The position numbers and the translations under genes were made by a program. From NCBI GenBank assembly GCA_041649015.1, contig JBAZNU010000009.1, forward strand, positions 1 to 64,000: a stretch of DNA of 64,000 bases, given 5' to 3'. A model generated the notes under the pieces. It did not search any database, was not told the origin of the DNA, and worked only from the letters and a program-made list of their open reading frames with translations. Below, in pieces: positions 17,777-27,368 of this stretch. Position 1 is the first letter of the stretch, and every line of letters starts with the position of its first letter. The DNA comes from Ignavibacteria bacterium (lineage in GTDB: Bacteria > Bacteroidota > Ignavibacteria > Tepidaquicellales > Tepidaquicellaceae).

Positions 17777-19063
17777 CTAAAACTTTATGTCAACATAAAT
17801 AGACTTTTTAAGTTCTTCAATCCAGTCTTCATAATGTTTATTATCTTTAAAAACTGTTGCATATTTCTTTATCCTGTCAAAATCAGTTTCAAGCGTTAGC
17901 TTATGAGGTTCATTCTTACCTGTTACTTTTAGCAGTTCATACCCGTAATTTATGTCATCTCCTACTTTAAGTGGTTTGCTTATATCATTCGTGTTAAGCA
18001 ATCTGATTTCTTCTACATAGTTGCTGTCGAGTTTTTCAGCGGGTACAAACCCAATGTATCCGCCGGTTTGACTCGTTTCCTTATCTTCTGAATATCTTTT
18101 TGCACCCTCTTCAAACGTAAATCTGCCTGCATTAATGCTGTCCTTTATGTTGTTCAACAGTGCAATAGTTTCAAAATCTGAGGATTCGAGTTTCTTAAAT
18201 GATACAAGTATATGTTGCGCCCTTAACTGGTCTCCTTTTTTCTCTGTCAGCTTTATTATGTGATATCCAAACTCAGTTTCAACAACATCCGAAACTTCGT
18301 TTAAATCAAGACTGTACAGTGCCTCTTCAAATTCTTTTACAAATATACCTTTCTTTGCAAAACCGAGATCGCCGCCGTTTACAGCCGAACCCTTATCATC
18401 AGAATTTCTTATTGCAAGTTCTGAAAAGTCAATACCCGCTTTAATGCTGTCAAGTATTTTTAATGCTGTTTCTTTTGAAAATTGTTTTTCTTGCTCGGTA
18501 AGCTTTCTGGATTTAAATATATGATACAGCTCAAATTCTTCCGGTGCAGGTGGTAAAGAGTCTTTATAATTGTTGTAGAAGTCTCTCACCTCTTTATCCG
18601 TTACCTTTGTCTGGCTCGTGAATTTCTTCCTCTTTAATTTGTCGCTCATCATTTTTTTGATGAGATCTTCTTTGAGCGTAAGTCTTATCTTCACCAGCGG
18701 CATTCCGTATATTTCCTGTATCCTCTCTTCTGAGCCAACTTGCTGTATAAGTGATTTCAATCTGTATTCAAGTTCTCTGTTTACTTCTTCATCCTTAACC
18801 TCAATGCTATCCTGCTCTGCTTTCGCAAGTATTATCTTGTCGGTTATCATCTGCTGGAATATCTGTTGTGCAATTACCGGACTCATTGAGGTAAGATTGT
18901 TCTGTCTTGCATACATTTGCATCTGATACTGAAGGTCGGATTCAAGTATTATATCGTTTCCTACAACAGCTATAATCCTGTCACCTTCTTTCTGTGCATA
19001 AATGTTAAATGCTGCCAGAAAGAAAAGTGGCAGTAATATTATTTTAAATATTTTTATTATCAA
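17777..19063 (-). CDS. Periplasmic SurA-like peptidyl-prolyl cis-trans isomerase/chaperone
   Basis: A 428-residue protein from a TTG start (no better ATG nearby). The signal peptide ends at IYAQ (residue 24). A SurA-type N-terminal chaperone domain follows (DRIIAVVGNDIILESDLQ and IFQQMITDKIILAKAE), then two parvulin domains. Domain one begins EFELYHIFKSRK and carries GGDLGFAKKGIFVKEFEEAL and GYHIIKL. Domain two begins QLRAQHILVSF and carries GGYIGFVP, and looks less complete. SurA-class proteins escort outer-membrane proteins through the periplasm. It is the second gene of the four-gene operon, 5 bases after a related foldase. Confidence 0.9.
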   Translation of the reverse strand: MIIKIFKIILLPLFFLAAFNIYAQKEGDRIIAVVGNDIILESDLQYQMQMYARQNNLTSMSPVIAQQIFQQMITDKIILAKAEQDSIEVKDEEVNRELEYRLKSLIQQVGSEERIQEIYGMPLVKIRLTLKEDLIKKMMSDKLKRKKFTSQTKVTDKEVRDFYNNYKDSLPPAPEEFELYHIFKSRKLTEQEKQFSKETALKILDSIKAGIDFSELAIRNSDDKGSAVNGGDLGFAKKGIFVKEFEEALYSLDLNEVSDVVETEFGYHIIKLTEKKGDQLRAQHILVSFKKLESSDFETIALLNNIKDSINAGRFTFEEGAKRYSEDKETSQTGGYIGFVPAEKLDSNYVEEIRLLNTNDISKPLKVGDDINYGYELLKVTGKNEPHKLTLETDFDRIKKYATVFKDNKHYEDWIEELKKSIYVDIKF

Positions 19064-19068
19064 ACTTT

Positions 19069-20829
19069 TTATTCTTTAAAAGCTTTTTTTAATTCTTCTT
19101 CGTAAACCTTAACTGGATATTTCTGTTTAAGTGCATCTACATAAGCCTTCTCGGTCTGTGCAAATTTTTCTTGTCTTAATGTGTTCGTTATTTCAGCTTT
19201 AACTTCATCAAGCGTTCTTGTCTTTTCAGTTTCACCGTCTTTTATCGTGTATGCCGCAATATTCGTATTGTAATATGCACTGATGTCTTCATCCGTTATC
19301 TTTATCTTGCTCGATATTTCTTCAAGGTCAACCTTTTCTCTTAGAAGTCCAGCCGTATATTCGTTCATCAGTTCGAGATAATCATCGTCTTTTTCAATAT
19401 TTTCTTTTTGTGCAACTATGAATAATATCGGACTTGCAGAGATTTCATTTATTATCTTCGTTAATGTTGCAATTCCAAGGTTTGATGATGAGTATTCTCT
19501 GTTTACCTGTAAATACTGAAGAAAATCCTGAAGTGTTACAGAACCACCGTTGTAATTTGCGAGTTTGGTATTTTTATCAGTTGCTGCGAAAATACTGTCA
19601 AGATTCAGCATGGAAATTACTTTACTTGAATCAACCATCCTGTATAACATCGCTATTCCGCCCTTGTCCAATTCAAGATTGTAATCTTTTAGAGCTTTAG
19701 AGACGTATTTGTCATATTCCATCTTATACTGCATGCTTCTCTTAAACTCGTTCTTAAGATTTTCCTTTGCTTTATCGAATTCAGGATACTCTTTTATTTC
19801 AGTTACTTTGATTATATGCCATCCGTATGGTGTTCTTACAGGTGATGATACCTCTCCCACTTTTAGCAAAAATGCAGCACTGTCAAATGGTTGAACCATT
19901 CTCCTTCTGTCAAAAAATCCAAGGTCACCGCCTTTTGCTGCTGAACCGGGATCTTGTGAAACTTCCGACGCCACTTTACCGAAATCTTCACCACCTTTAA
20001 TTCTTGCATACACCTCGTTTATCTTCTTTAATGATGCAGAAGAATCTAAAATTGCACCGGAACTATCTCTTTCATCCTGTATTAATATATGTGATGCTTT
20101 AATTCCGTCATTTCTTTTTTTCTTGTCTGTTACTTGCACTATGTGAAGTCCAAACATCGTTCTGATTGGTTCCTTTGTATATTCACCGGGACTCAGTTTA
20201 TACACAGCTTCTTCAAATTCTGGTACTGTCATACCGCCCGTGAAATAATATAAATCACCACCGTTGCTTTTCGCTGACGGGTCTTCTGAAAATTCTTTCG
20301 CTACTTCTGAAAACGCCGTACCACTCTTTAATTTTTCGATAACCGCTTTTGCTTTCTCAAATGCTTTAACTGAATCCTCTGGAGTCGCCGTCTGAGGTAA
20401 ATTAATTAGTATATGTGATGCTCTGATTTCAAACTTCTTTCTCTCATAAAGATCTTTTATGTACGGATCTGTTACTTTTTTATCAATTAAAAAAGCTGAT
20501 AAATAATTCTTCTTGTATGAATCAAGGTCTGCTTTTATTTCTGCGCTGTTTAAATAACCTTTTTCCGTTGCATCAAGTACTTTAAGCTTTAATTTTATCA
20601 TTAAATCTAAAAACTCTTTTCTTTGTTCCAGAGTTGTCTTTTTTGCAGAATCAAGATTGTTACCTATTGACTTCAGAAATTGGTCCTCAAACTGGTACAT
20701 TAAAATCTTTTCGCTGCCTATTTCGGCTACTACAGATTTGTTTTTCTTATTATTACATCCTGTCGCTAAGAAAACAGACGAAATAATAGTTACTATGAGC
20801 AATAAAAGTAATGGTTTTTGACTTTTCAT
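19069..20829 (-). CDS. Lipoprotein peptidyl-prolyl isomerase (PrsA/PpiD-like, two parvulin domains)
   Basis: I choose the ATG at 20829 over the TTG ten codons upstream, because it gives a clean lipoprotein signal (MKSQKPLLLLLIVTIIS, then LATGC, Cys25 of the 586-residue product). An N-terminal helical chaperone part precedes two parvulin domains, each with the motif x-A-S-H-I-L-I (EIRASHILINLP and GIKASHILIQDE) and GGDLYYF/GGDLGFF, then FGLHIVQV/YGWHIIKV. A long helical C-terminal region resembles the SurA/PpiD chaperone fold. It probably works in the periplasm, anchored by lipid, helping exported proteins fold. It heads the operon with the SurA-like, VWA-like and T9SS cargo genes. Confidence 0.88.
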   Translation of the reverse strand: MKSQKPLLLLLIVTIISSVFLATGCNNKKNKSVVAEIGSEKILMYQFEDQFLKSIGNNLDSAKKTTLEQRKEFLDLMIKLKLKVLDATEKGYLNSAEIKADLDSYKKNYLSAFLIDKKVTDPYIKDLYERKKFEIRASHILINLPQTATPEDSVKAFEKAKAVIEKLKSGTAFSEVAKEFSEDPSAKSNGGDLYYFTGGMTVPEFEEAVYKLSPGEYTKEPIRTMFGLHIVQVTDKKKRNDGIKASHILIQDERDSSGAILDSSASLKKINEVYARIKGGEDFGKVASEVSQDPGSAAKGGDLGFFDRRRMVQPFDSAAFLLKVGEVSSPVRTPYGWHIIKVTEIKEYPEFDKAKENLKNEFKRSMQYKMEYDKYVSKALKDYNLELDKGGIAMLYRMVDSSKVISMLNLDSIFAATDKNTKLANYNGGSVTLQDFLQYLQVNREYSSSNLGIATLTKIINEISASPILFIVAQKENIEKDDDYLELMNEYTAGLLREKVDLEEISSKIKITDEDISAYYNTNIAAYTIKDGETEKTRTLDEVKAEITNTLRQEKFAQTEKAYVDALKQKYPVKVYEEELKKAFKE

Positions 20830-21336
20830 TTTAGCAATTAAATTTTGAATAAACTTCAATTTTACCTATTTTATGAAAGAATAACAAGTCAATGAATTTA
20901 TTAAAATCTCCATTTGGGCTTGTTTTACAAGCTGTTTTTAAAAAATTTTCATAGTAAGAAGTGATTTTGACTTTAATCCCCTTAATACTTTTGGTAGTCT
21001 TAATTGTTGTTTTTGCTATTGGTTTTATTACTTAAATGTAAATCCTCCTTTCAACTTAATAAAAACAATATCTTAATAACACTATGTAATAACAAACCTT
21101 TATTCAATTTTCCGATTCAAAATCCTTTCACATCCAGTTCATTTTCGGTTCAAATTCGATGCTTTATGGGTCAGGAAGGGTGTTCATTAGGTAAAATATG
21201 GCGTAATTACAGATTCCGAACTATTATAGCATAAATCATCTGATTGTCATCGATTTAGGCTTATTTACTCGTATTTTAATCTTATTTTCTATTTCTTTTA
21301 TTGGTTTAACTATATATTTTACTGTTATTCAAAAAT
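20830..21336. other. Long AT-rich intergenic region between divergent genes
   Basis: About 500 bases between the foldase operon (minus) and the glycosyltransferase (plus). It must contain both promoters. A plus-strand frame at 21004-21234 (76 codons) has no recognisable domain and poor start context and is not called. A 10-base inverted repeat (TTATGGGTCA at 21164-21173 and its complement at 21338-21347) spans to the next start. I see no RNA gene or clear operator. Confidence 0.4.
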
Positions 21337-22878
21337 TTGACCCATAACTCAGATAGAAATAAGTTATTTTTACTTCTAACAGCATCTTTTCTCGTGAGAA
21401 GTATTGTTGCCGCTAATATTGACTTGAGCAATGATGAGGTAAATTACTGGGCTTATGCAATGTATCCCTCACTGAGCCATTTCGACCATCCCCCCATGGT
21501 TGGCTACATCATTCAGTTGTTCACCTTAAACCTTACGTTTCAAAGTGAATTTTTTATCCGTTCAGCATCTCTTGTCATTGGTACGGTAAATACTTATATA
21601 TTTTTTCTCATAGGTAAGCGTTTGTTCGATTTCAACACAGGTCTAACCGCAGCAATCCTTTATACAGGTTCTGTGTATTGTTCTGTCATACTTGGTTTGT
21701 TTATTCTGCCCGATACTCCCTTATCTCTTTTTTGGCTTCTGACATTTTATTTTGCATTAGTCGTTGTTCCTCAGAAAAGCCCTGACAATAGAAATCGAAA
21801 ATTATTTCTTCTGCTCGGTGTTTTAATTGGTCTCGGTATGATTTCTAAATATACCGCTACTATTCTTTGGATAGGAATCATTGCATATATACTCTTCGTA
21901 AACCGTTCATGGCTAAAGACAAAAGAATTGTATATCTCTATCCTGTTGTCGGTTTTATTGTTTCTGCCTGTCATTATCTGGAATTTTCAAAATGATTTTA
22001 TAAGCTTCACTTTTCAGGGAGAAAGAGTAAGCCTTTCAGAATCCAAACTTCGTTTTGATTTTCTTGGAACTGAACTGGCTGGTCAAATATTTTATAATAA
22101 TCCAATTAACTTTGTTGTTATCATATTGTCTTTGATAGCTCTATTCAAAAAGAAATTTGCAATTCAAAAAGATTACGCCGTTCTTCTTTTACTATGGAGT
22201 CTACCTATTATATTTGTATTCCTGCTCTCGTCTTTGACCCGCAGAACCCTTCCTCATTGGTCTGCACCTGGATACTACGGATTAATTATTATTGCAGCAG
22301 CTTTTCTTAGCAGTATCTCTAAAAACAAAGTTCATGTCAGCGCTAAATTGTCTGTTTTTCTTATCACCATAGTGATTCTCCTCGGATTTATTCAGATCAA
22401 AACAGGTGTTCTCTATAACGACGTTAAAGATAGAACTCCCGTTAACCTCGGGGAAAATGATGCCTCCTTGGATTTGTTCGGATGGCATCAGCTCTCAGAG
22501 GAATTCAGTAAAATTTATCAAAGAGACTTAGCTAATAAAAGCATAACTCCTAATCCTTTTATTATAACATGGAGATGGTTCCCTGCAGCTAACTATGACT
22601 ACTATATTGGTAATTCCACAAAAGTATTTTCATACGCAATAGGTGGACTTGAAAACATAAGAAATTATTTCTGGATTAACAGGAAAAGAATCCCTCCCGT
22701 AATTGGCAGTGATGCTTACTATATTTGTTCCAGCAGGGATTATAACCTGCCCTCAAAGTTCTACTCAGAATATTTTACGAAATTTGAAACTGCTGATACA
22801 ATAAGGATTATGCGAAGTGATTTAAATGTGATGAATTATTTTGTATTCAGAATGAAAGGTTTGTCTAAAAAGCCATAA
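21337..22878 (+). CDS. GT39-family (PMT/ArnT-like) lipid-linked sugar glycosyltransferase
   Basis: A 513-residue integral membrane protein with about eleven helices, from a TTG start. The first extracytoplasmic loop holds the GT39/GT83 signature: S-N-D33-E34-V-N-Y-W, then FDHPPMVGYIIQL. The acidic pair is the presumed catalytic/metal site. A second motif region (LPHWSAPGYYGLI) fits the ArnT/PMT group, and a soluble periplasmic C-terminal part follows. Such enzymes move a sugar from a polyprenyl-phosphate donor to a protein or lipid on the outer face of the inner membrane. A gene for a membrane-anchored PHP protein follows after 64 bases on the same strand. Acceptor and sugar are unknown. Confidence 0.85.
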   Translation: MTHNSDRNKLFLLLTASFLVRSIVAANIDLSNDEVNYWAYAMYPSLSHFDHPPMVGYIIQLFTLNLTFQSEFFIRSASLVIGTVNTYIFFLIGKRLFDFNTGLTAAILYTGSVYCSVILGLFILPDTPLSLFWLLTFYFALVVVPQKSPDNRNRKLFLLLGVLIGLGMISKYTATILWIGIIAYILFVNRSWLKTKELYISILLSVLLFLPVIIWNFQNDFISFTFQGERVSLSESKLRFDFLGTELAGQIFYNNPINFVVIILSLIALFKKKFAIQKDYAVLLLLWSLPIIFVFLLSSLTRRTLPHWSAPGYYGLIIIAAAFLSSISKNKVHVSAKLSVFLITIVILLGFIQIKTGVLYNDVKDRTPVNLGENDASLDLFGWHQLSEEFSKIYQRDLANKSITPNPFIITWRWFPAANYDYYIGNSTKVFSYAIGGLENIRNYFWINRKRIPPVIGSDAYYICSSRDYNLPSKFYSEYFTKFETADTIRIMRSDLNVMNYFVFRMKGLSKKP

Positions 22879-22942
22879 TGTATACTAAATTTATTAAATC
22901 ACTCCTCCCGATTTTTTATTTGTACATACAAACATACATTGA

Positions 22943-24127
22943 ATGAAGTTATTCTTAAAAATATTCCTTTGGGCGGTCATCATTATAGTATTAATATCAT
23001 TGATACCTTACATTATTTCTCCCGCTTATGAATTTGATGATCCATCTCCGTTTAAAGGCAGCAGTCTATACAATCCTTACAAAGATATTCAAAACAATAA
23101 TTGGTATAAAGCAAACCTGCATTCACATTCTGACGTCTGGGGGAACTTGGCTGACGGTAGATCGTCAACTCCTGAAGCGATACATAAAGTATACAGTGAT
23201 ATGGATTACGATATAATAGGAATCTCAAATTACATGAACCTTAACGTAACTGATTCTCACAAAGATAAACTCTTTCCGGTGTATGAACACGGTTTTGGTA
23301 TTTGGAAAAATCACTATCTCGTTGTAGGCGCCGATGATATAAGTTTAATTGATTTCGTTTATTATCCAACATTGAATAATAAGCAGTTTCTGATTAATCT
23401 TCTTAAAACAGAGAATAATCTGATATCTATAGTTCATCCATGGATGCGGAATGCCGTTTCTCTTAATGATGTTGCTTATCTTGATAATTATGATTGTATT
23501 GAAATTTGTCGATACAGCAGAACTTCAGTTGAATACGTTGATAAAGCTCTTTCCTCTGGCAAGAGCATCAAACTTATTGCAAATGATGATTCTCATAATA
23601 TCAACGACCAGGATGAAATAGGTAAAGGTCTAACAATTATCAACTCAAAATCAAAATCTTACGATGATTTGATTTCTGCGGTTCGGCAGGGAAGTGCTGT
23701 GTCTGTAAACCTGATTAAATCTGGATTTAATTCTTTTGAATTAAAAAATTATAACATTACCAGATTACCGAATTTAATCAGGTTCGATGTTACAGGAGAT
23801 TCTATCAGTTTAGCCTTCGATTCTGTTGCTGCAAAAATTAAATTTATTGGCCAGGATGGTGTGATGAAATCGATAGTCCCTAACACTTATGAAGCTGCTT
23901 ATACGTTTAAGAACGATGACTCTTATATTCGCGTTGAAACAGAATTCAGTAGCAATGCAATTTACTATTTAAATCCTGTTTACAGATATGATTCATTGTA
24001 CAGTAAAACCTATACAGCAAAAATTAATTATCCGCTGTCTGTTATTTACTATGTATTATGGATTTCCGGAATAATAATAGTAGTATTAATATATAAAAGG
24101 AAGATTTACCGTAAAAATAATCTTTAG
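22943..24127 (+). CDS. Membrane-anchored PHP-domain phosphoesterase-like protein
   Basis: A 394-residue protein with an N-terminal helix (FLKIFLWAVIIIVLISLIPYII) and a C-terminal helix (VIYYVLWISGIIIVVLIYK) framing an extracytoplasmic domain. The domain starts with a PHP motif, NLHSHSDVWGNLADG (H60, H62). Later metal-ligand candidates are SIVHPW and ANDDSHN. PHP domains are polynuclear metal hydrolases, often phosphoesterases. The usual DHN after the first beta-alpha unit is altered (IIGISNYMN), so activity may be changed. It follows the GT39 gene, perhaps as one unit. The last bases overlap the convergent holB gene by four bases. Confidence 0.75.
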   Translation: MKLFLKIFLWAVIIIVLISLIPYIISPAYEFDDPSPFKGSSLYNPYKDIQNNNWYKANLHSHSDVWGNLADGRSSTPEAIHKVYSDMDYDIIGISNYMNLNVTDSHKDKLFPVYEHGFGIWKNHYLVVGADDISLIDFVYYPTLNNKQFLINLLKTENNLISIVHPWMRNAVSLNDVAYLDNYDCIEICRYSRTSVEYVDKALSSGKSIKLIANDDSHNINDQDEIGKGLTIINSKSKSYDDLISAVRQGSAVSVNLIKSGFNSFELKNYNITRLPNLIRFDVTGDSISLAFDSVAAKIKFIGQDGVMKSIVPNTYEAAYTFKNDDSYIRVETEFSSNAIYYLNPVYRYDSLYSKTYTAKINYPLSVIYYVLWISGIIIVVLIYKRKIYRKNNL

Positions 24128-25242
24128 ACAGTTTTTATCATTGGTTTAAGTCTGTAAGTCAGGTTATAAAGCAGCAGTTCAAGATTCACATTCTTGTCAA
24201 TATCACTGATAAACATTTCTAAAGTGTTTATTATCTCATATTCGTTGCATCTAAGTCTTGTAACAAAATTTGTTACATTTTCTTCTATGTCCCGGTTTAT
24301 CAGCCTGTTTTCGTTCTGGGATTTCTTTATTATTATGTCTCTGAACCATAACTGCATTAAATAAAGATATTGCTTTACAAGGTTCCTGTCCCTCTCCTTT
24401 ATTAATGAAGAAATTATATTCGTTATTTCCAGATATTTGTTTCCAACAATATATCTTATATGATTTATCCCTGTATTTCTTAAAGAAAGAAAATTACAGT
24501 TTATTATGTTTTTCAAATTTTGCAGACTTCCGTTTGCAAGATTAATAATTAGCCTTATTTCTTCCTCTATTGTTTCTGGATGGTTTTCCTTAATGTATTC
24601 CTTTAGGTCGTAATTGCTTATAGGACTAAACTTAAGTTTTTGGCATCTCCCGACAATAGTTGGCAGTAATGAATTCAGCTTCGATGTTGTCAGTATTAAA
24701 ACCGAATCACCGGGAGGTTCTTCAAGTACTTTCAGGAATGAATTTGCTGATTCACGTCTCATTAGATCTGCATTCGAGATTAAATAAATTTTCTTCTTTC
24801 CTCTTTCTCCGGTAAGGTATATCTCCTTCTTAATTTGTCTTATACTTTCAATCTTTATAGTGGTTGCTTTAGGTATGTCTATTCGGTGATAAGGATCTGT
24901 TGATTTTAACTTTAACTCTGTATTTAATGTGTCAAGGTCAGAGTCTGTTAAAATACCTTCTCCCTCACTATCCTCTTTCTTAGTCGTGGGAAGTGCCGTA
25001 ATGAATTTAAACAAAGTGGAGTTTAACCTCATCGTTGTTTTGCAACTGTTGCATTCATCGCATGAACCTAATTCTTCATTTGGATTATCGCAGTTTAACA
25101 GTTTTGCAAATTCTATCGCAACGGCATCTTTCCCGGTCCCTTCTATTCCGTAAAATATGAATGAATGCGGTACCCTTCCGCTTTTGTAAACGTTTTTAAG
25201 AATATTAATAACATGCTTCTGACCCTTGATGTTCTTCCACAT
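24124..25242 (-). CDS. holB: DNA polymerase III delta'-like clamp-loader subunit
   Basis: A 372-residue AAA+ protein. The P-loop is GIEGTGKDA (32-40), with Asp where most ATPases have Ser/Thr, as is common in delta' subunits that do not hydrolyse ATP. A zinc knuckle is formed by C51, C61, C64 and C67 (GSCDECNSCK). The sensor/finger region reads SFLKVLEEPPGDSVLILTT, then TIVGRCQKLKF. In the replisome it helps load the sliding clamp. A C-terminal helical collar is present. Residues about 85-115 (acidic, Ser/Thr-rich, KKEDSEGEG) form an insertion in the domain. It lies 3 bases after the start of the unit shared with the Omp85-like gene downstream. Confidence 0.85.
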   Translation of the reverse strand: MWKNIKGQKHVINILKNVYKSGRVPHSFIFYGIEGTGKDAVAIEFAKLLNCDNPNEELGSCDECNSCKTTMRLNSTLFKFITALPTTKKEDSEGEGILTDSDLDTLNTELKLKSTDPYHRIDIPKATTIKIESIRQIKKEIYLTGERGKKKIYLISNADLMRRESANSFLKVLEEPPGDSVLILTTSKLNSLLPTIVGRCQKLKFSPISNYDLKEYIKENHPETIEEEIRLIINLANGSLQNLKNIINCNFLSLRNTGINHIRYIVGNKYLEITNIISSLIKERDRNLVKQYLYLMQLWFRDIIIKKSQNENRLINRDIEENVTNFVTRLRCNEYEIINTLEMFISDIDKNVNLELLLYNLTYRLKPMIKTV

Positions 25243-25245
25243 AAT

Positions 25246-27282
25246 CTAAAAAGTGTTTCCTATACCAAATTGAAGTGCAAACTTGTCTTGAAATATCTGT
25301 GTGATATTATTCTGCCACAACCAGGTATTCGTACCAGGTGCTGGCTCGTAGTCATAAAACTTAAATCCGAAATCCAGTCTTACCGGTCCCACTATCGTGT
25401 AGTATCTTAATCCTACTCCGATTGCCACCGCAAGATCATTAGGCCTAAAGTCATTTATGTTGTACCAAAGGTTTCCTATATCGATGAATGATACAAATCC
25501 GAAATCTTTTATTATACCCTTCATATCATAAAACGGTCTTGTCCGGTGCTCTATAGTTCCCTCAACTATAAAATTACCTCCGTTTTCCCTACCGTCAAAC
25601 GTTCCAAGTTTTCTTGCATTCCATCCCCTTACACTCGTACTTCCTCCTGCAATGAATCTTGAGTCAATCGGAACAACATCAAGCGTATAATCCTCATCAC
25701 TCGTACTTAATTTTAGCGAATTATCTCCGTACTCAAATATATTTCCGATTAGGAATTTCGTTGCAATTGTCGATTTATCGGGCCTGCTCGTTATCGGAAT
25801 ATAATATTTATTGATGAATGACAGTTTAACGTAATTAACTGTCGAGATGTCAAAAAGTTTACTTATAGCTGTGCCAAGTAATCCGCTTTCTTCTACCAGA
25901 AATGATTGATATATCCCACCGGTTGGAAACTGGAAATTGTCAATCCTGGAATGGACAAGTGTAAGTCCTAAAATTGAGCTGAATATGTTTACAAATGCTC
26001 CGGTTGGAATTGTTGAAAATGATGAATCATCTTCGTTATATCCTAACAATGGATATTTGAAAGTTACCCTCTGGTTTTTAAGATTCCAGTCTAATGTAAG
26101 ATTGTTCAGATATGTATGTCTTGGCAGTTCGTAATTAATTGATGCCTTATTCTTTATTTCCTCAATTCTGAAATCGTCAATTGAAAAAATCGCAGTGCTT
26201 AGATTGTTGCTGCCTGTAATTTTATTATTGTTAAATATATGCGGCTGAAATAATTCAAGGATTAATTCAAGTCTGTAGTTTTCTAATGAGTTTGCAAGTG
26301 CTCTTGCTTTTATCGAAAAAGTTCTCGGATCTTTTAAGAAATACTTATCCGAAAAAGTTAACCCTATCCCACCGAACATCGAATTACTAATATAATATGC
26401 TAATATCTCAGGCTGTATTTCATACTTATTTCTTACTGACCCGACGATTTTAAAGTTAATATTATTGTTAACAGTATCAATATCAGACAGGACAATTCTT
26501 GCATTCTCAAGTATTGCTATTCTGTTTAATCTGTTTTCACTTTGTACTAGTACCTCTTTGCTATATATATCATTCTCTTTGTATTCAAGCTCATACATAA
26601 TATCATCCAGATCAATATTGTATTTCTTGTTATCAATATCAATAACGGTTCTTCCAAATCTGTAACTTGATCCCGTCTCATATTTTAAATTTATTGAGAG
26701 TTTGTAATCCAGTTCCGGTTTGTTCGATTCATATTTCATAATCTCCGGTGGTTCCATGCTTGCAAATGAATATCCGTTATTCTGAAGGAACCTCAATACT
26801 CGTCCCGCTTCTGCCAAAACAGCGGATTTAGTGTACCTGTCTCCTGTATAAATTTCAATATCATCTGATTTAAATAGATTCGCACGCAAATCTTCAGGTA
26901 AATTCTCAAACCCGGTGTAGTTTACCTTGTATATAAGATAAGGGGAATTTGCTGTTATTTTAAAACTTACCGAAATCTCGTTCTTCTCGATTTTGATGTT
27001 AGTTGAAGTGTCGATGAATGCATCTATGAATCCGTTATCAAAATAAAATTTCTCGATTCTTTGTACATCAAGTGAAAATTCTTCAGCATTGTAATAATCA
27101 GAACTGCCTGTTTTTATGATGTTGTATATTTCACTTCTGCTGAAGATGTCAGAATCTTTGAATTCAATATTAACTTCATCGAGTTTTAATTTATTCGATG
27201 AGTCATCATCTTCATCTTGAGGATATGAAAATTTAGCAATAAAAAGAAATATTATTAAGTATAGTAAAAATCTGTCCAACAA
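25246..27282 (-). CDS. BamA/TamA-family (Omp85) outer-membrane protein
   Basis: A 678-residue protein from a TTG start with AAGGA about nine bases upstream. After the signal peptide (FLLYLIIFLFIAKFSYPQ) come POTRA-like repeats up to about 290 (VEFYFDNGFIDAFID-type beta-alpha elements). A C-terminal barrel follows with the Omp85 hallmarks: SRFIAGGSTSVRGWNARKLG, where the VRGW/VRGF loop enters the barrel, and GPVRLDFGFKFYDYE before the final strand. It ends in an aromatic residue (GIGNTF). It inserts or exports outer-membrane proteins. With two to three POTRA repeats and separate context it looks more like a TamA/accessory paralogue than the essential BamA. Confidence 0.85.
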   Translation of the reverse strand: MLDRFLLYLIIFLFIAKFSYPQDEDDDSSNKLKLDEVNIEFKDSDIFSRSEIYNIIKTGSSDYYNAEEFSLDVQRIEKFYFDNGFIDAFIDTSTNIKIEKNEISVSFKITANSPYLIYKVNYTGFENLPEDLRANLFKSDDIEIYTGDRYTKSAVLAEAGRVLRFLQNNGYSFASMEPPEIMKYESNKPELDYKLSINLKYETGSSYRFGRTVIDIDNKKYNIDLDDIMYELEYKENDIYSKEVLVQSENRLNRIAILENARIVLSDIDTVNNNINFKIVGSVRNKYEIQPEILAYYISNSMFGGIGLTFSDKYFLKDPRTFSIKARALANSLENYRLELILELFQPHIFNNNKITGSNNLSTAIFSIDDFRIEEIKNKASINYELPRHTYLNNLTLDWNLKNQRVTFKYPLLGYNEDDSSFSTIPTGAFVNIFSSILGLTLVHSRIDNFQFPTGGIYQSFLVEESGLLGTAISKLFDISTVNYVKLSFINKYYIPITSRPDKSTIATKFLIGNIFEYGDNSLKLSTSDEDYTLDVVPIDSRFIAGGSTSVRGWNARKLGTFDGRENGGNFIVEGTIEHRTRPFYDMKGIIKDFGFVSFIDIGNLWYNINDFRPNDLAVAIGVGLRYYTIVGPVRLDFGFKFYDYEPAPGTNTWLWQNNITQIFQDKFALQFGIGNTF

Positions 27283-27368
27283 ACATCCTTGTTATTTAAT
27301 AAATGAGCCTGTGAAGTTTAATTCACAGACTCAAAATCATTAACCTTTAATAATTGTTTCTAAATTGA

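Noticed and set aside
21004..21234. Plus-strand open frame of 76 codons in the long gap before the GT39 gene
   Set aside because: No recognisable domain, mixed composition and no good start context; the gap is better read as regulatory.
21164..21347. 10-base inverted repeat (TTATGGGTCA and its complement) 164 bases apart around the GT39 start
   Set aside because: Too short and too far apart to be a convincing operator or hairpin.
24124..25242. Loss of the P-loop Ser/Thr in the HolB-like protein as a sign of a broken ATPase
   Set aside because: Delta' subunits commonly lack a catalytic P-loop, so this is normal for the family.
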